Position numbers and translations under genes: made by a program. From positions 248,001 through 312,000 of the forward strand of contig JAUIMM010000602.1 of assembly GCA_031769625.1 (NCBI GenBank): a stretch of DNA of 64,000 nt, written 5' to 3'. Each line of letters opens with the position of its first letter. The first letter of the stretch is position 1. The notes below the pieces were generated by a model. The model saw nothing but the letters and a program-made list of their open reading frames with translations, did no database searches and had not been told where the DNA came from. This stretch comes from Taudactylus pleione. Lineage: Eukaryota > Chordata > Amphibia > Anura > Myobatrachidae. Shown piece by piece: positions 18,679-29,262 of this stretch.

Positions 18679-21600
18679 TTAGCTGACTGAAATTGTATTT
18701 CTCGTGTGACATCTCTGATGTGTAACAAGATGCGATTTCTGTGTAAAACATTTCCCACACTCAGAACATGGAAATGGTTTCTTACCTGTGTGACTTCTCT
18801 GATGTGTAACAAGAGCTGATTTCTGTGTAAAACATTTTCCACACTCAGAACATGGAAATGATTTCTTACCTGTGTGACTTTTCTGATGTGTAACAAGAGC
18901 TGATTTCTGTGTAAAACGTTTCCCACACTCAGAACATGAAAATGGTTTATCACCTGTGTGACTTTTCTGATGTGTAACAAGATTTGATTTCTGTGTAAAA
19001 CGTTTCCCACACTCAGAACATGGAAATGGTTTCTCACCTGTGTGACGTCTCTGATGTGTAACAAGATCTGATTTCAGTGTAAAACATTTCCCACACTCAG
19101 AGCATGGAAATGGTTTCTCACCTGTGTGACGTCTCTGATGCGTAACAAGATCTGATTTCTGTGCAAAACATTTCCCACACTCAGGACATGGAAATGGTTT
19201 CTCACCTGTGTGACATCTCTGATGTGTAACAAGATGTGATTTCTGTGTAAAACATTTTCCACACTCAGAACATGGAAATGGTTTCTCACCTGTGTGATGT
19301 CTCTGATGTCTAACAAGTTCTGATTTCTGTGCAAAACATTTCCCACACTCAGGACATGGAAATGGTTTCTCACCTGTGTGAATTTTTTGATGTCTAACAT
19401 AAACTGAGTGACGTATAGAACTTTTACAAGATTCAGAACAAGATAATAGCGTATCACCTTTATGAGCTGTACTGTGTGTAACTAGATCTGAATTATCAGG
19501 AGAATGTTCCTCATGATTAGAGGGATCAGATGACATATCCGTACTGTGAAGTGTTGGATGTATATTTAGGGTAATGGGAGTTTCTCCTGGAGAATCTTGT
19601 GTGATGTTCTCATCTTCTATTTTAAAATCTGGCGACAAGATGAGATCTTCCTCCGAGATATTCCTGCTTGTGTGTTCATCTACTGGAAACAAATGAGAAT
19701 AAACAAAAATGTTTACATTGAGGAGCAAATGTTCATGGATGTTTCAGCGCTTTCTTATACTTAACATGTCTAAGACTGAGCTGATCGTCTTCCTATCATG
19801 TGGAGTCCCCTCACCTCCCTCAATTTTACTATCCATCGACAACCATTCCATCTCTTCTATCCCACAAGTCTGAAGTCTTGGAAATATCCTTTAGTGCCAA
19901 CATTAAGTTCCTTTTCCAGTCTTGCCACTTCTATCTTTAAAATATCTCCAGGATCAGCCCCTCTCTCACCCTAGAAGCACCTAAGGCCCTCATCCACTCA
20001 CTGTTCATCTTTAGACTCTTCTACTGCAACTTCCTCCCATGTGGCCTCCCCAACTCCCACCTCTCTCCCCTCCAATCTGTCCCGGTTCATCATCTCCAAA
20101 ATAACTGCTTCTGTCTCCCCTACAGGCCCAACACTTGTTCCCTACCCATGTGAGAACCCAATTCAAACTCACCTAAAATGCCCTCAACCAATCATCTCCC
20201 CCCTACTTCTCCATTTCCCTCCAGACTACCACCGCCCACTTTGTTTTGCCAAGAACTGGAGCCTCTCCTCTCAACTAATTACATCCTCCCATTCCTGCCT
20301 CCAGGACTTTACCTGTGCTGCTCCCCACCCCTGGAACTCTCACCTACTGACTCTACTAAGCTTCACAGATTCTGCAGATCAACTTCTTTACTAAAGCTTT
20401 CCTGCTCTCATCTTTACCCACCTCTGTATGCTCCTTGCTCACTATGTCTCCTCTATGTGTCACCCCTGTCTGCCAGCCCCTCCACCTATAGACTGTAAGC
20501 TCTAATGAGCAGGGCCCTCTCCCTGACCTATACTATCGCCTCCTCCCCAATACTAACGGCAGCACAGAACCATTGGGCTCAGCCCGTGCTGCTTCTGTGG
20601 TTACTGTGACTGTATAAGCTGCAGTGTTGTTATCGCTGGTAAAAAATGAGGGAAAAGGGGATTGAGGGGAGACCCCAAGCACTGGTATCAATATTGGTTA
20701 GATACATGAAAGCAGAGAAAAACTCCTTAATCAAATAGTCATAAATGGGAAATAATACTAATAGGTAATGGGAGGTGCACCCAAAAGAGTAAACTACAAG
20801 GTCAAAGAAAAGAAAAAGAAAGTACTCTCTATTGTAGGGGCACAATTCTCTGCTATAGAGAAGTAAAACTTAACGTTTATTAGAAATATCAATAAAAATA
20901 AAATACAGGACAGACAAAAGAGAAGACAAACAACATATATATATATATATAACACAGCAGGGTGTTTGAGAATAAACCAAATCAGTCAGAGAATTACATA
21001 ACCATCCGATGGTGACCTGCTGATATTTGAGTATGTAAACAAAGTCTCTTCTATCAGGAAATGAGACCATCCAATGAGATAAATATGGGTCTCATGCAAG
21101 GATATACAAAATGCAAGAGATCAAAGACAGTCAAAATGATACATAGTTTGTAACCAAGTACAAGAAAAATGGGTCCCTATGACATCATGTTTGGTCTCTA
21201 ATGATTGCAAAACATAATACATTATAACATACCCATAATAAAATCTGAAAATAGCCTGGGTGAAAAATCTTAATGCCAAAAAAATCTCATGATACTACAA
21301 TAAGTGTGATAATCAGAATAATATCTATCAGATACTGAAACAAAACGCTGCTACATCTGAGCACTGTGGTAGAGTATGTCCACCAACCAAGTACCCTCTG
21401 CGTGTCCCTAAATCAAAATGCTCAGAAACATTTATAACCCAAAGTAATTGCGGCATAATACATCATACATGTCCAGGTTAAATGAATCGTACGCACAATG
21501 ATTAATCATAAAGACCACAACACATAGATATTTGAGTAATGTAAATAAAAATCGTGAAGATATTGTGGTGGTTAAAGACAAAAGGGAACATACAAAGAAT

Positions 21601-24600
21601 CAGGTATTATATAAAATAGAAACAGAAAAGTAACCACTCACTTATTGTCACAATCCGGTGAAAGTGATCCTCTGTGGAGGACGGTGAGCCGGGGGGTTCA
21701 GGTGACTATCGGAGTGACTGTGGCTAGGTCTCCTATTTGCGGCCGAACCCAGGTTTGGCTAGACCTGCCCAGAGGCGCGGAGTCTAACTCACTTGGTGGT
21801 TTTCTCCAGTGACCCCTCCAATTGGGATTTGGTTTTCCGCTGCACCAAGTGAGCAGGTCGCGGCCCTCTGGACAGGTACCTGGGAATGGCAGAAGACCGG
21901 AACTATATTACGTTAAGTTTATTGCTAGAACACTGGAGATACACTGGAACACAGTTAGAAATCCTGATCACCGGCTTGCAAGAATCACTAAGAAATCCAG
22001 GAGCTGACTAGCTCAGCAGCTCAGGGAGATGTGGACACAGGCAGGTACTGGAGTTTGCTAAATATGCAGGAAAACACAAACATATACTGGGGAGTAGAGT
22101 GGACTCAAGGAATATATTGGGAATGCTAGAAATGTGGTACTGGACAAAGGCCAAATACTAGGAGAGCTAGAAATGCTGGTACTGGGCAAAGGCAAAATAC
22201 TGGGAATAATTATATATGCAGGTGCAGATTGCACAGACAAGACATATAGAGAAGATAGGCATACACTGGGAGAGTGCTAACTGCAAGTGCAGATTTGCAC
22301 TGACAAGACACAGAGCAGATTGACACAGACATGTGCTGGGAGGACCAGTTGTGAGCTAATTAATACCAGCAGGTAATCTGACACTTCAGTGATACAGGGT
22401 AATAGCCACAGGAAAGCTGCAATAAAATTAGCAGCACATATACAAAGACACACAGGGAAGGGACATGAAACACTGAAGTACTGTGAGAAAGCTGAAGTCT
22501 CAGAGTAAGGTTTAGCATGGAAGCTCATACAGGAAACTGGGAAACTGTGAGCAGGCTGAAGCAACACGCCGAAGGATTTAGCACAGAGCAGCAGTGGGAG
22601 TAACACAGGCACTTGGAATAACGAAGTTGAACAGCGTCTTCCTGGAGTTCTGGAGGCGGATTTATACCCAGGGGTAGCAGTTTACTGGAGCACAGCATCA
22701 GCTGACTGAAATCATGCTACCATAGGTTAGTAGTACTGTCACATGAGAGGAACTGTCATGGCGGCGCCCATGATGGGAACTCCGATCCCCAGCACACACA
22801 GCCGACCATGGAAGCTCGCAAAAAGCACCTAAGGCAGAATACTCAGCCCCACATCCATCACTGCACCAGACGTCTGACCGCAAGGAAGTCAGGGGAAGCC
22901 GGCAAGGAGGTGAGAGAGGCCAATCCTAGGCTGAACCCTGACACTTATCAGTAAGGGGTAGGTGGCTGCTGTGTTCCATGTACATAATGTAGTGAATGGA
23001 GCATGAGCGGACCTATCACATATACCATGAGGGTATGAAATATAGTCAGGTAGGTATCCAAAAAACTCCTCTGTCTACTACATAGATAGCCTGCTAAATA
23101 ACCGCAGGCTAACCGAACAGTGAGAGAATATGAATCACCTGAAAACAGGTTGGAGTGTTCAGTGGTAATAATAGGGTGATATGGTGCTCCTGGTGCCAAA
23201 ATAAATGAGAAGGATTTCCCAGTTGTGGGCTCACTCGCTGGTGTCTAAAATATTTTGTACTGTAAGTCTTCTGCACTATTCCCTTGTTAGGCTTGCAATG
23301 TGTTCTGTCTATATACAGCGTAAGGCAAAGCGGACTCCATATATATATATATATAATGATTAATAACAATACTAATATTAGTCCACGATGTATAATTTGA
23401 ATTTGCAAACTACTGTACAGCTACTTTATTACAATAACTGTACATACAGCAGATATGGCTCCTGCTGCACAGATAAAATACAACACTATGGGGTTACCAA
23501 GCAGACGGCATAGACCCAGCCATGGTGACATGTGGTGAGTAACATTCCCCAGCTACTATCATGGGACAGGAAACCACATAAGCCAGTGACACTGGGCAAC
23601 CAGTCACTTCTCTCACACACACACACTGGAGACGTGGAAGCACAGTAGCTCTGTACACTAGCAGCATGTCCTGGCCACCAGTTACACTACTCACAGGTCT
23701 CCAGGTGGACACAAAGGTAGCAAACGGCAATAGTGCAACAGCCACTATATGTCCCTCTGGTCACACTCAGGTGCCACAGTCCCACTGTCACAGTCACAGT
23801 ACTATTATAGGCTTAATTATTAATTGTAGACAAGCATTGGTGGAAGCACTGTGCAATAATAAGTGTGTGCTTATAGCTTTGTGTGTGTGTGTGTATACAT
23901 GGTGTTCGTTGTAATGTGTGAGTATATGGTTTTACAGTGCAGGGAAGAGACTGGTCAGATCTCTGGGCTGGTAACACACAGTGACATAATGTGAGGAGGA
24001 GAGCAGGATTATAATAGGGGTTGATGGCTCCTGATGTATGAGATACACCAAAGAGCGTGGGGAGGAGACTGGTCAGATCTCTGGGCTGGTAACACAGTGA
24101 CATGATGTGAGGGGGAGAGCAGGAGTATAATAGGGGCTGATGGCTCCTGATGTATGAGATACACCAGAGAGTGTGGGGAGGAGATTGGTCAGATCTCTAA
24201 GCCGGTAACACACAGTGAAATGAGGGGAGAGAGTAGTAGTATATTAGAGGCTGATGGCTCCTGACTCCCCCACTGAGCAGATACATTTCCCTCATTATTC
24301 CATTCTGACAGAGGAGGGTGTATAATAAGAACGTGTTGTAGAGACTGAGGCCCTGATTCAGAGCCGGAGTCTCTGACCAGAGCGCTCGCTCTGAATCAGG
24401 GCCCTCCTCCATTAAAATGGAGTGTCCTCCTGGACGCTCGTATAGCTGTGGGTCACCACCCACAGCATATACGAGCGTCCAAAAAGATGGTCGTGATGGT
24501 CTTGACCATCGCGACCATCGGACTTGCGACGGAAACCCTGCGGTAGGGTTTCCCAGCCACAAGCCCTGGAGTGATTTTGGCTCTATCAGAGCCAAAATCA

Positions 24601-27328
24601 CTCCCACTGACATCACTAGTGATGTCAGTGGGGCCGGCTTCAGACGGTAGGCGTTCCCATAGGAACGCCTCCGTCTGGCAGGCACGCCCCCGGCACGCCC
24701 ATCAAAGGGGGCGTGCTGTCAGTCACGATCGACAGCACGCCCCCTTTGGTGCGAGACCCGGAGCGACAGCTTGGCTGTCGCAGTCCGGGTCTCGCGCATG
24801 CGCACGACGGAGCACCCTCCGTCGTGCGCATGCGCAGTGGGGAACATCGACCCACTTGCGAGCGTACTGCCGCTTGCGAGTGGGTCTGAATGACCCCCTG
24901 AGAAAAGATAAAATATAACTCTTTTCTTTAATAAGTGTTTATTACTCACCTGTGCTGATATCTGTAGGGATTTCCTCCTCCTTACACTGCTGATCACTCC
25001 TCACATACGTCTTTTTTTCTCCCTCTATATCTTCTGCCTTATTATCAGTCACATACGTCTCTTCTTCTATGTCTTCTGTCTGCATATCAGTCACATACGT
25101 CTCTTCTTCTCCCTCTGTATCTTCTGTCTTCATATCAGTCACATATGTCTCTTCTTCTTCTATGTCTTCTGTCTTCATATCAGTCACATATGTCTCTTCT
25201 ACTCCCACTTTTATATCTTCTACCTTTATATTAGTCACATTTGTCTGTTGTTCTCCCTCTATATCTTCTACCTTATTATCAGCCAGACCTTCACCCTAAG
25301 AAACCCCCAAAAATTAAAAGCAAATAAGTTTAAAAATGTCTGATTTCATTAATTAACATTAAGTAGAAGAATCACAGAAAATAATACACACACAGCTTCT
25401 CTACAGATCATATAATGAGAGTCACTATAGTGTATTGGTGAGACCCTAAATCCCATCTACCTGATGCTCCTGTGGGGTCCTGTGATTCTCCTCTGTACAA
25501 TCCTGTGAATAAAGAGGACGGGGACATCTCTCTGGGGTATTTCTGTTACTGGGTCCATCTGTAGGAGACACACAGTGACTGAGTACATTGTATATATGTG
25601 ATTATGTGTGTATTTAGGGGTCCCCTTACCTGCTCTCTCCTGTACAATAAATGACAGTCTCCTCTTACCCAGTGATGTGAGGGGTCGGTGATTCTCCATC
25701 ATCACATCCTTGTACAGACCCTTGTGTTCCTCTATATACTCCCCCTCCTGCATGGAGACATAGACAGTGACATCCTGACACCTTATAGGAACCTGACACA
25801 CAGAATGATACAGTCATCACCCAGACACATCCCCTGGTGTTACTGTATAATGTCCCATTCCCAGCAGTCACCTTTCCAGTCATCCCCTGGTGTTACTGTA
25901 TAATGTCCCATTCCCAGCAGTCACCTTTCCAGTCATCCCCTGGTGTTACTGTATAATGTCCCATTCCCAGCAGTCACCTTTCCAGTCATCCCCTGGTGTT
26001 ACTGTATAATGTCCCATTCCCAGCAGTCACCTCTCCAGTCATCACCCAGACACATCCTCTGGTGTTACTGTATAATGTCCCATTCCCAACAGTCACCTCT
26101 CCAGTCATCACCCAGACACATCCCCTGGTGTTACTGTATAATGTCCCATTCCCAGCAGTCACCTCTCCAGTCATCACCCAGACACATCCCTTGGTGTTAC
26201 TGTATAATGTCCCATTCCCAGCAGTCACCTCTCCAAGTCATCACCCAGACACATCCCCTGGTGTTACTGTATAATGTCCCATTCCCAGCAGTCACCTCTC
26301 CAGTCATCACCCAGACACATCCCCTGGTGTTACTGTATAATGCCCAATTCCCAGCAGTCACCTCTCCAGTCATCACCCAGACACATCCCCCGGTGTTACT
26401 GTATAATGTCCCCTTCCCAGAAGTCACCTCTCCTTTCAGCAGTAGAATGATCTTGTTGGAGAGGTCCAGGATCTTGTGTCTCTCATGTATCAGTGAGTGA
26501 GGTGGAGGCACCATGATGAGGTTCTGGGTCCTGCTCAGTCCTCCTGACACATGGGGATGGCTGTTGGGTGTCTCACACTCACCAAATGTCTTCTTTACTA
26601 CTGTGTAACCCTGTGTTTTGGGGAAAACACAAATATCACTGCATACACACCCAGATCCTCTCACCTCCCCAGTCATGTCCCTGTATTATTATTACTATAG
26701 ATATAAGTGATGTCACTGTGACACTACCAGATGCCCTCACCTCCCCAGTCGTGTCCCTGTATTATTACTACAGATATGTGATGTCACTGTGACACTCCCA
26801 GACCCCCTCACCTCCCCAGTCATGTCCCTGTATTATTACTATAGATATAAGTGATGTCACTCTGACACTCCCAGATCCCCTCATCTCCCCAGTCATGTCC
26901 CTGTATTATTACTATAGATATAAGTGATGTCACTGTGACACTCCGAGATCCCCTCACCTCCCCGCTAATGTCCCTGTATTATTACTATAGATAGAAAGTG
27001 ATGTCACTGTGACACTCCCAGATCATCTCACCTCCTCAGTCATGTCCCTGTATTATTACTATAGATATAAGTGATGTCACTGTGACACTCCCAGATCCCC
27101 TCACCTCTCCAGTCATGTCCCTGTATTATTCCTATAGATATAAGTGATGTCACTGTGACACTCCCAGATCCCCTCACCTCCCCAGTCATGTCCCTGTATT
27201 ATTCCTATAGATATAAGTGATGTCACTGTGACACTCTCAGATCCCCTCACCTCCCCAGTCAGCAGGTAGATGATCTCCAGGGTGAGATTTAGTATCCTCT
27301 CATTCATGTGACTCCTGTCCGTGTCCAT
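18679..27328 (-). CDS. KRAB-like C2H2 zinc-finger protein, six coding exons, 610 aa
   Basis: Exons (minus strand): 27328-27251, 26610-26428, 25792-25669, 25558-25461, 25295-24950, 19682-18679. Each internal border has AG/GT (for example GTGAGG, GTGACT, GTAAGA, GTAGAT, GTGAGT donors). The six pieces total 1833 bp, 611 codons including the stop, with phases agreeing and no internal stop. Exon 1 encodes [20 protein letters not shown] and exon 2 a related [17 protein letters not shown] leader. Exon 3 holds a KRAB-A-like box, exon 5 an acidic repeat, and exon 6 eight C2H2 fingers. This layout is typical of large frog zinc-finger families. The product should be a nuclear DNA-binding regulator, probably a repressor, perhaps aimed at transposons. 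Splicing is predicted, not shown. Confidence 0.85.
18690..19362 (-). other. Eight-finger C2H2 array of the zinc-finger gene
   Basis: Eight fingers of 28 residues with canonical CX2C...HX3H and TGEKPF-type linkers (some TGDKPF, TGKKSF, TGKKPF), about residues 386-605. A degenerate finger precedes them (CSESC, then HQKIH). The recognition helices are almost identical (QKSxLVTHQ); the varying residue at helix position +3 is E, H, D, D, N, A, A, H in order. Finger 4 has Leu instead of Gln at -1, and finger 1 has Arg at +6. Confidence 0.93.
19745..20560 (+). mobile_element. L2-like non-LTR retrotransposon 3' fragment (intron 5)
   Basis: Starts with the RT-end motif [11 protein letters not shown] (about 19758-19790). 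Further on is the broken C-terminal domain: [20 protein letters not shown] (about 20015-20075, after frame changes) matches the L2 pattern of LDYCNSLL...LQSVQN. It ends with ACTGTAAGCTCTAATGAGCAGGGCCCTC (20491-20519), the tail motif shared by many L2-type elements. No intact frame. Confidence 0.75.
20561..21640. other. Intronic AT-rich DNA, nothing recognised
   Basis: Contains a short (AT) run at 20935-20951. Sequence style suggests another decayed repeat, but no ends, frame or family motif could be identified. Confidence 0.4.
21646..22943 (-). mobile_element. Solo LTR, 1298 bp
   Basis: Begins TGTCA and ends TGACA, flanked by a perfect 5-bp duplication CTTAT (21641-21645 and 22944-22948). 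On the minus strand a TATAAAT box (about 22666-22660) and an AATAAA signal (21923-21918) are in promoter-to-polyA order, so the LTR points left. No internal retroviral sequence remains: the product of LTR-LTR recombination. It does not resemble the chromovirus LTRs at 2976 and 8015. Confidence 0.85.
22949..23950. other. Intronic DNA with small microsatellites, nothing recognised
   Basis: Contains (AT) at 23339-23356, a CACACACA run near 23612 and a GTGTGTGT run at 23880-23893. No coding or transposon signature seen. Confidence 0.45.
23951..24265. repeat. About 118-bp tandem repeat, 2.7 copies
   Basis: Units begin GGTCAGATCTCTGGGCTGG at 23953, 24071 and 24187, the third diverged and incomplete. 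Confidence 0.85.
24349..24898. mobile_element. Multi-hairpin element, copy 1 (550 bp)
   Basis: Flanked by TGA on both sides (24346-24348, 24899-24901). At least eleven consecutive hairpins fill it: 24349-24403, 24432-24480, 24486-24519, 24531-24553, 24568-24604, 24603-24632, 24641-24677, 24704-24747, 24751-24795, 24794-24835 and 24849-24886, plus a small one at 24405-24422. The ends (GGCCCTGATTCAGAG, and GGGGGTCATTCAGAC as reverse complement) are related inverted repeats. It codes for nothing. The 3-bp duplication suggests a PIF/Harbinger-type MITE, but the architecture is unlike an ordinary MITE. Confidence 0.8.
24950..25295 (-). repeat. Acidic repeat exon of the zinc-finger gene
   Basis: Encodes about six imperfect copies of a 13-16-residue unit of the form [15 protein letters not shown], ending in [16 protein letters not shown]. 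The DNA repeats are visible as TCAGTCACATACGTCTCTTC units. Frog zinc-finger genes usually have a single such [21 protein letters not shown] segment, so the tandem copies are an expansion in coding sequence. Confidence 0.85.
25669..25792 (-). other. KRAB-A-like exon of the zinc-finger gene
   Basis: Encodes [20 protein letters not shown] and [20 protein letters not shown]. The DV, LYKDVM and MEN positions fit a KRAB-A box. The otherwise highly conserved Trp of the EEW motif is Gly here (QEGEY), and the preceding Phe is Val (VYVS). Confidence 0.8.
25803..26410 (-). repeat. Intron-2 minisatellite (53/66-bp units) carrying the exon-2 donor
   Basis: About nine units: three short 53-bp units (25825-25990) and six or seven 66-bp units. 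The consensus includes GTTACTGTATAATGTCCCAT. Minus strand: each unit includes GGAGAGGTGACTGCTGGGAA, matching the true donor context of exon 2 (GGAGAG/GTGACTTCTGGGAA at 26433-26414). The array begins directly at that donor. Confidence 0.9.
26680..27250 (-). repeat. Intron-1 minisatellite (about 73-bp units) carrying the exon-1 donor
   Basis: About eight units containing TCCCTGTATTATTACTATAG and GTGATGTCACTGTGACACTC. Minus strand: nearly every unit includes TGACTGGGGAGGTGAGGGGA, matching the exon-1 donor context (TGACTGGGGAG/GTGAGGGGA at 27261-27242). The array begins directly at that donor. Confidence 0.9.
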
Positions 27329-27490
27329 CCTCAGTGATCAGTGACTTATACAGGACACGTCTCACCCTCACTTGACTTCTAGTAAAGATTTTCTGGTCCT
27401 TTACTTGTCTAGGAATACATATATTATAATAAATATCACAGAGTATATGTAACATATTCAAGCAACTCTTAAGCCCTCCTCTTCCACAAG
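27329..27490 (-). other. 5' untranslated/leader region upstream of the start codon
   Basis: The minus-strand ATG at 27328-27326 is preceded by ACTGATCACTGAGG and an AG-rich possible acceptor (CCTAG near 27411). No other in-frame ATG was chosen because the [12 protein letters not shown] leader is the usual frog start. Confidence 0.45.
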
Positions 27491-28410
27491 CTATATCACA
27501 CACCTGATACACACTGATCACTATACACAGGTCACACTGATATCACACACCTGATACACACTGATCACTATACACAGGTCACACTGATAGCACACACCTG
27601 ATACACACAGGGCCTGATTCAGAGCCGGACGCTCTGACCAGAGCGCTCGCTCTGAATCAGGGCCCTCCTCCATGAAAATGGAGCGTCCTCCTGGACGCTC
27701 GTATAGCTGTGGGTGACCACCCACAGCTATAGCGAGCGTCCATGATGATGGTCGCGATGGTCAAAGACCATCGGGCTTGCGACAGAGACCCTGCGGTAGG
27801 GTCTCGCTGCCAGAAGCCCTGGAGTGATTTTGGCTCTATCAGAGCCAAAATCACTCCCACTGACATCACTAGTGATGTCAGTGGAGCCGGCTTCAGACGG
27901 TAGGCGTTCCCATGGGAACGCCTCCGTCTGGCTGCCACGCCCACCAAAGGCGGCGTGCTGTCAATCAATATCGACAGCACGCCCCCTTTGGTGCAAGACC
28001 CGGAGCGACAGCTTGGCTGTCGCAGTCCGGGTCCTGCGCATGCGCACGACGGAGCTCCCTCCGTCGTGCGCATGCGCAGTGGGGCAACATCGACCCGTTT
28101 GCGAGCGTCCTTTGTTCGCGAACGGGTCTGAATGACCCCACTGTTCACTATACACATGTCACACTGATATCACACACCTGATACACACTGATCACTATAC
28201 ACAGGTCACACTGATATCACACACCTGATACACACTGATCACTATACACAGGTCACACTGATATCACACACCTGATACACACTGATCACTATACACAGGT
28301 CACACTGATATCACACACCTGATACACACTGATCACTATACACAGGTCACACTGATATCACACACCTGATACACACTGATCATCACTATACACAGGTCAC
28401 ACTGATAGCA
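27491..28410. repeat. 47-bp tandem array, split by hairpin element copy 2
   Basis: Units of the form CACAGGTCACACTGATATCA plus CACACCTGATACACACTGAT plus CACTATA, two to three copies to the left of 27610 and about five to six to the right of 28139. Confidence 0.92.
27610..28139. mobile_element. Multi-hairpin element, copy 2 (530 bp)
   Basis: Same order of hairpins as copy 1, inserted in a 47-bp tandem unit with ACA/ACT flanks. Hairpin 3 has lost part of its right arm. Paired differences from copy 1 keep other stems closed: GAGACCC...GGGTCTC (27785-27805) where copy 1 has GAAACCC...GGGTTTC, and CCCGTT...AACGGG (28092-28128) where copy 1 has CCCACT...AGTGGG. Confidence 0.8.
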
Positions 28411-28439
28411 CCATGGTGTGAAGGGAAGGTGTGTGCTAT

Positions 28440-29262
28440 CACATGTTACATATATAGAATAATCCCATATATCTGTTATGGTGCATTCACATGTAACATA
28501 CATAGAATAATCCCATCTATCTGACATGGTGCATTCACATATAACATACATAGAATAATCCCATATATCTGTTACATGTGAATGCACCATGTCAGATAGA
28601 TGGGATTATTCTAAGTATGTTACATGTGACTTCCCCATGTCAGCTATATGGGATTATTCTATGTATGCTACATGTGAGAGCACCATGACTGATATATGGG
28701 ATTATTCTAAGTATGTTCCATGTGAATGCACCATGACAGATAGATGTGATTATTCTATGTATGTTACATGCGACTGCACCATGTCAGATATATGGGATTA
28801 CTCTATGTATGTTACATGTGACTGCACCATGTCAAATATATGGGATTATTCTATGTATGTTACACGTGACAGCACCATGTCAGATATATGGTGTTACTCT
28901 ATGTATGTTACATGTGAATGCACCATGACAGGTATATGGGATTATTCTATGTATGTTACATGTGAATGCACTGTGTCAGATAGTTGGGAGTATCCTATGT
29001 ATGTTACATGTGAATGCACCATGTCAGATAGATGGGATTGCTCTATGTATGTTACATGTGACTCCATGTCAGATATATGAGATTATTCTATGTATGTTAC
29101 ATGTGAATGCACCATGTCAGATATATGGGATTACTCTATGTATGTTACATGTGACTGCACCATGTCAGATATATGGGATTATTCTATGTATGTTACACGT
29201 GACAGCACCATGTCAGATATATGGTGTTACTCTATGTATGTTACATGTGAATGCACCATGAT
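28440..29262. repeat. 48-bp tandem array with an internal orientation switch
   Basis: Units of TATTCTATGTATGTTACATG plus TGAATGCACCATGTCAGATA plus TATGGGAT. From 28440 to about 28570 about 2.7 units are reverse-complemented; from 28571 to 29262 about 14 units are direct. Confidence 0.92.

Noticed and set aside
18645..19457. Two long repetitive frames overlapping the zinc-finger exon in another phase
   Set aside because: Shadow frames of the finger repeats (84-bp units).
24197..24918. Overlapping frames of 70-160 codons on both strands, also at 27657-28157 and 32694-33206
   Set aside because: GC-rich palindromic hairpin elements give open frames on both strands. The copies are not conserved as protein.
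25943..26500. 185-codon plus-strand frame and the opposite 159-codon frame
   Set aside because: By-products of the 66-bp intron-2 minisatellite; the true coding strand here is the minus strand, with exon 2 at 26610-26428.
28589..29080. 163-codon frame with a 16-residue repeat (MSDIWDYSMYVTCECT)
   Set aside because: By-product of the 48-bp tandem array, whose period is a multiple of three. All repeat frames stay open together and no coding signature exists.
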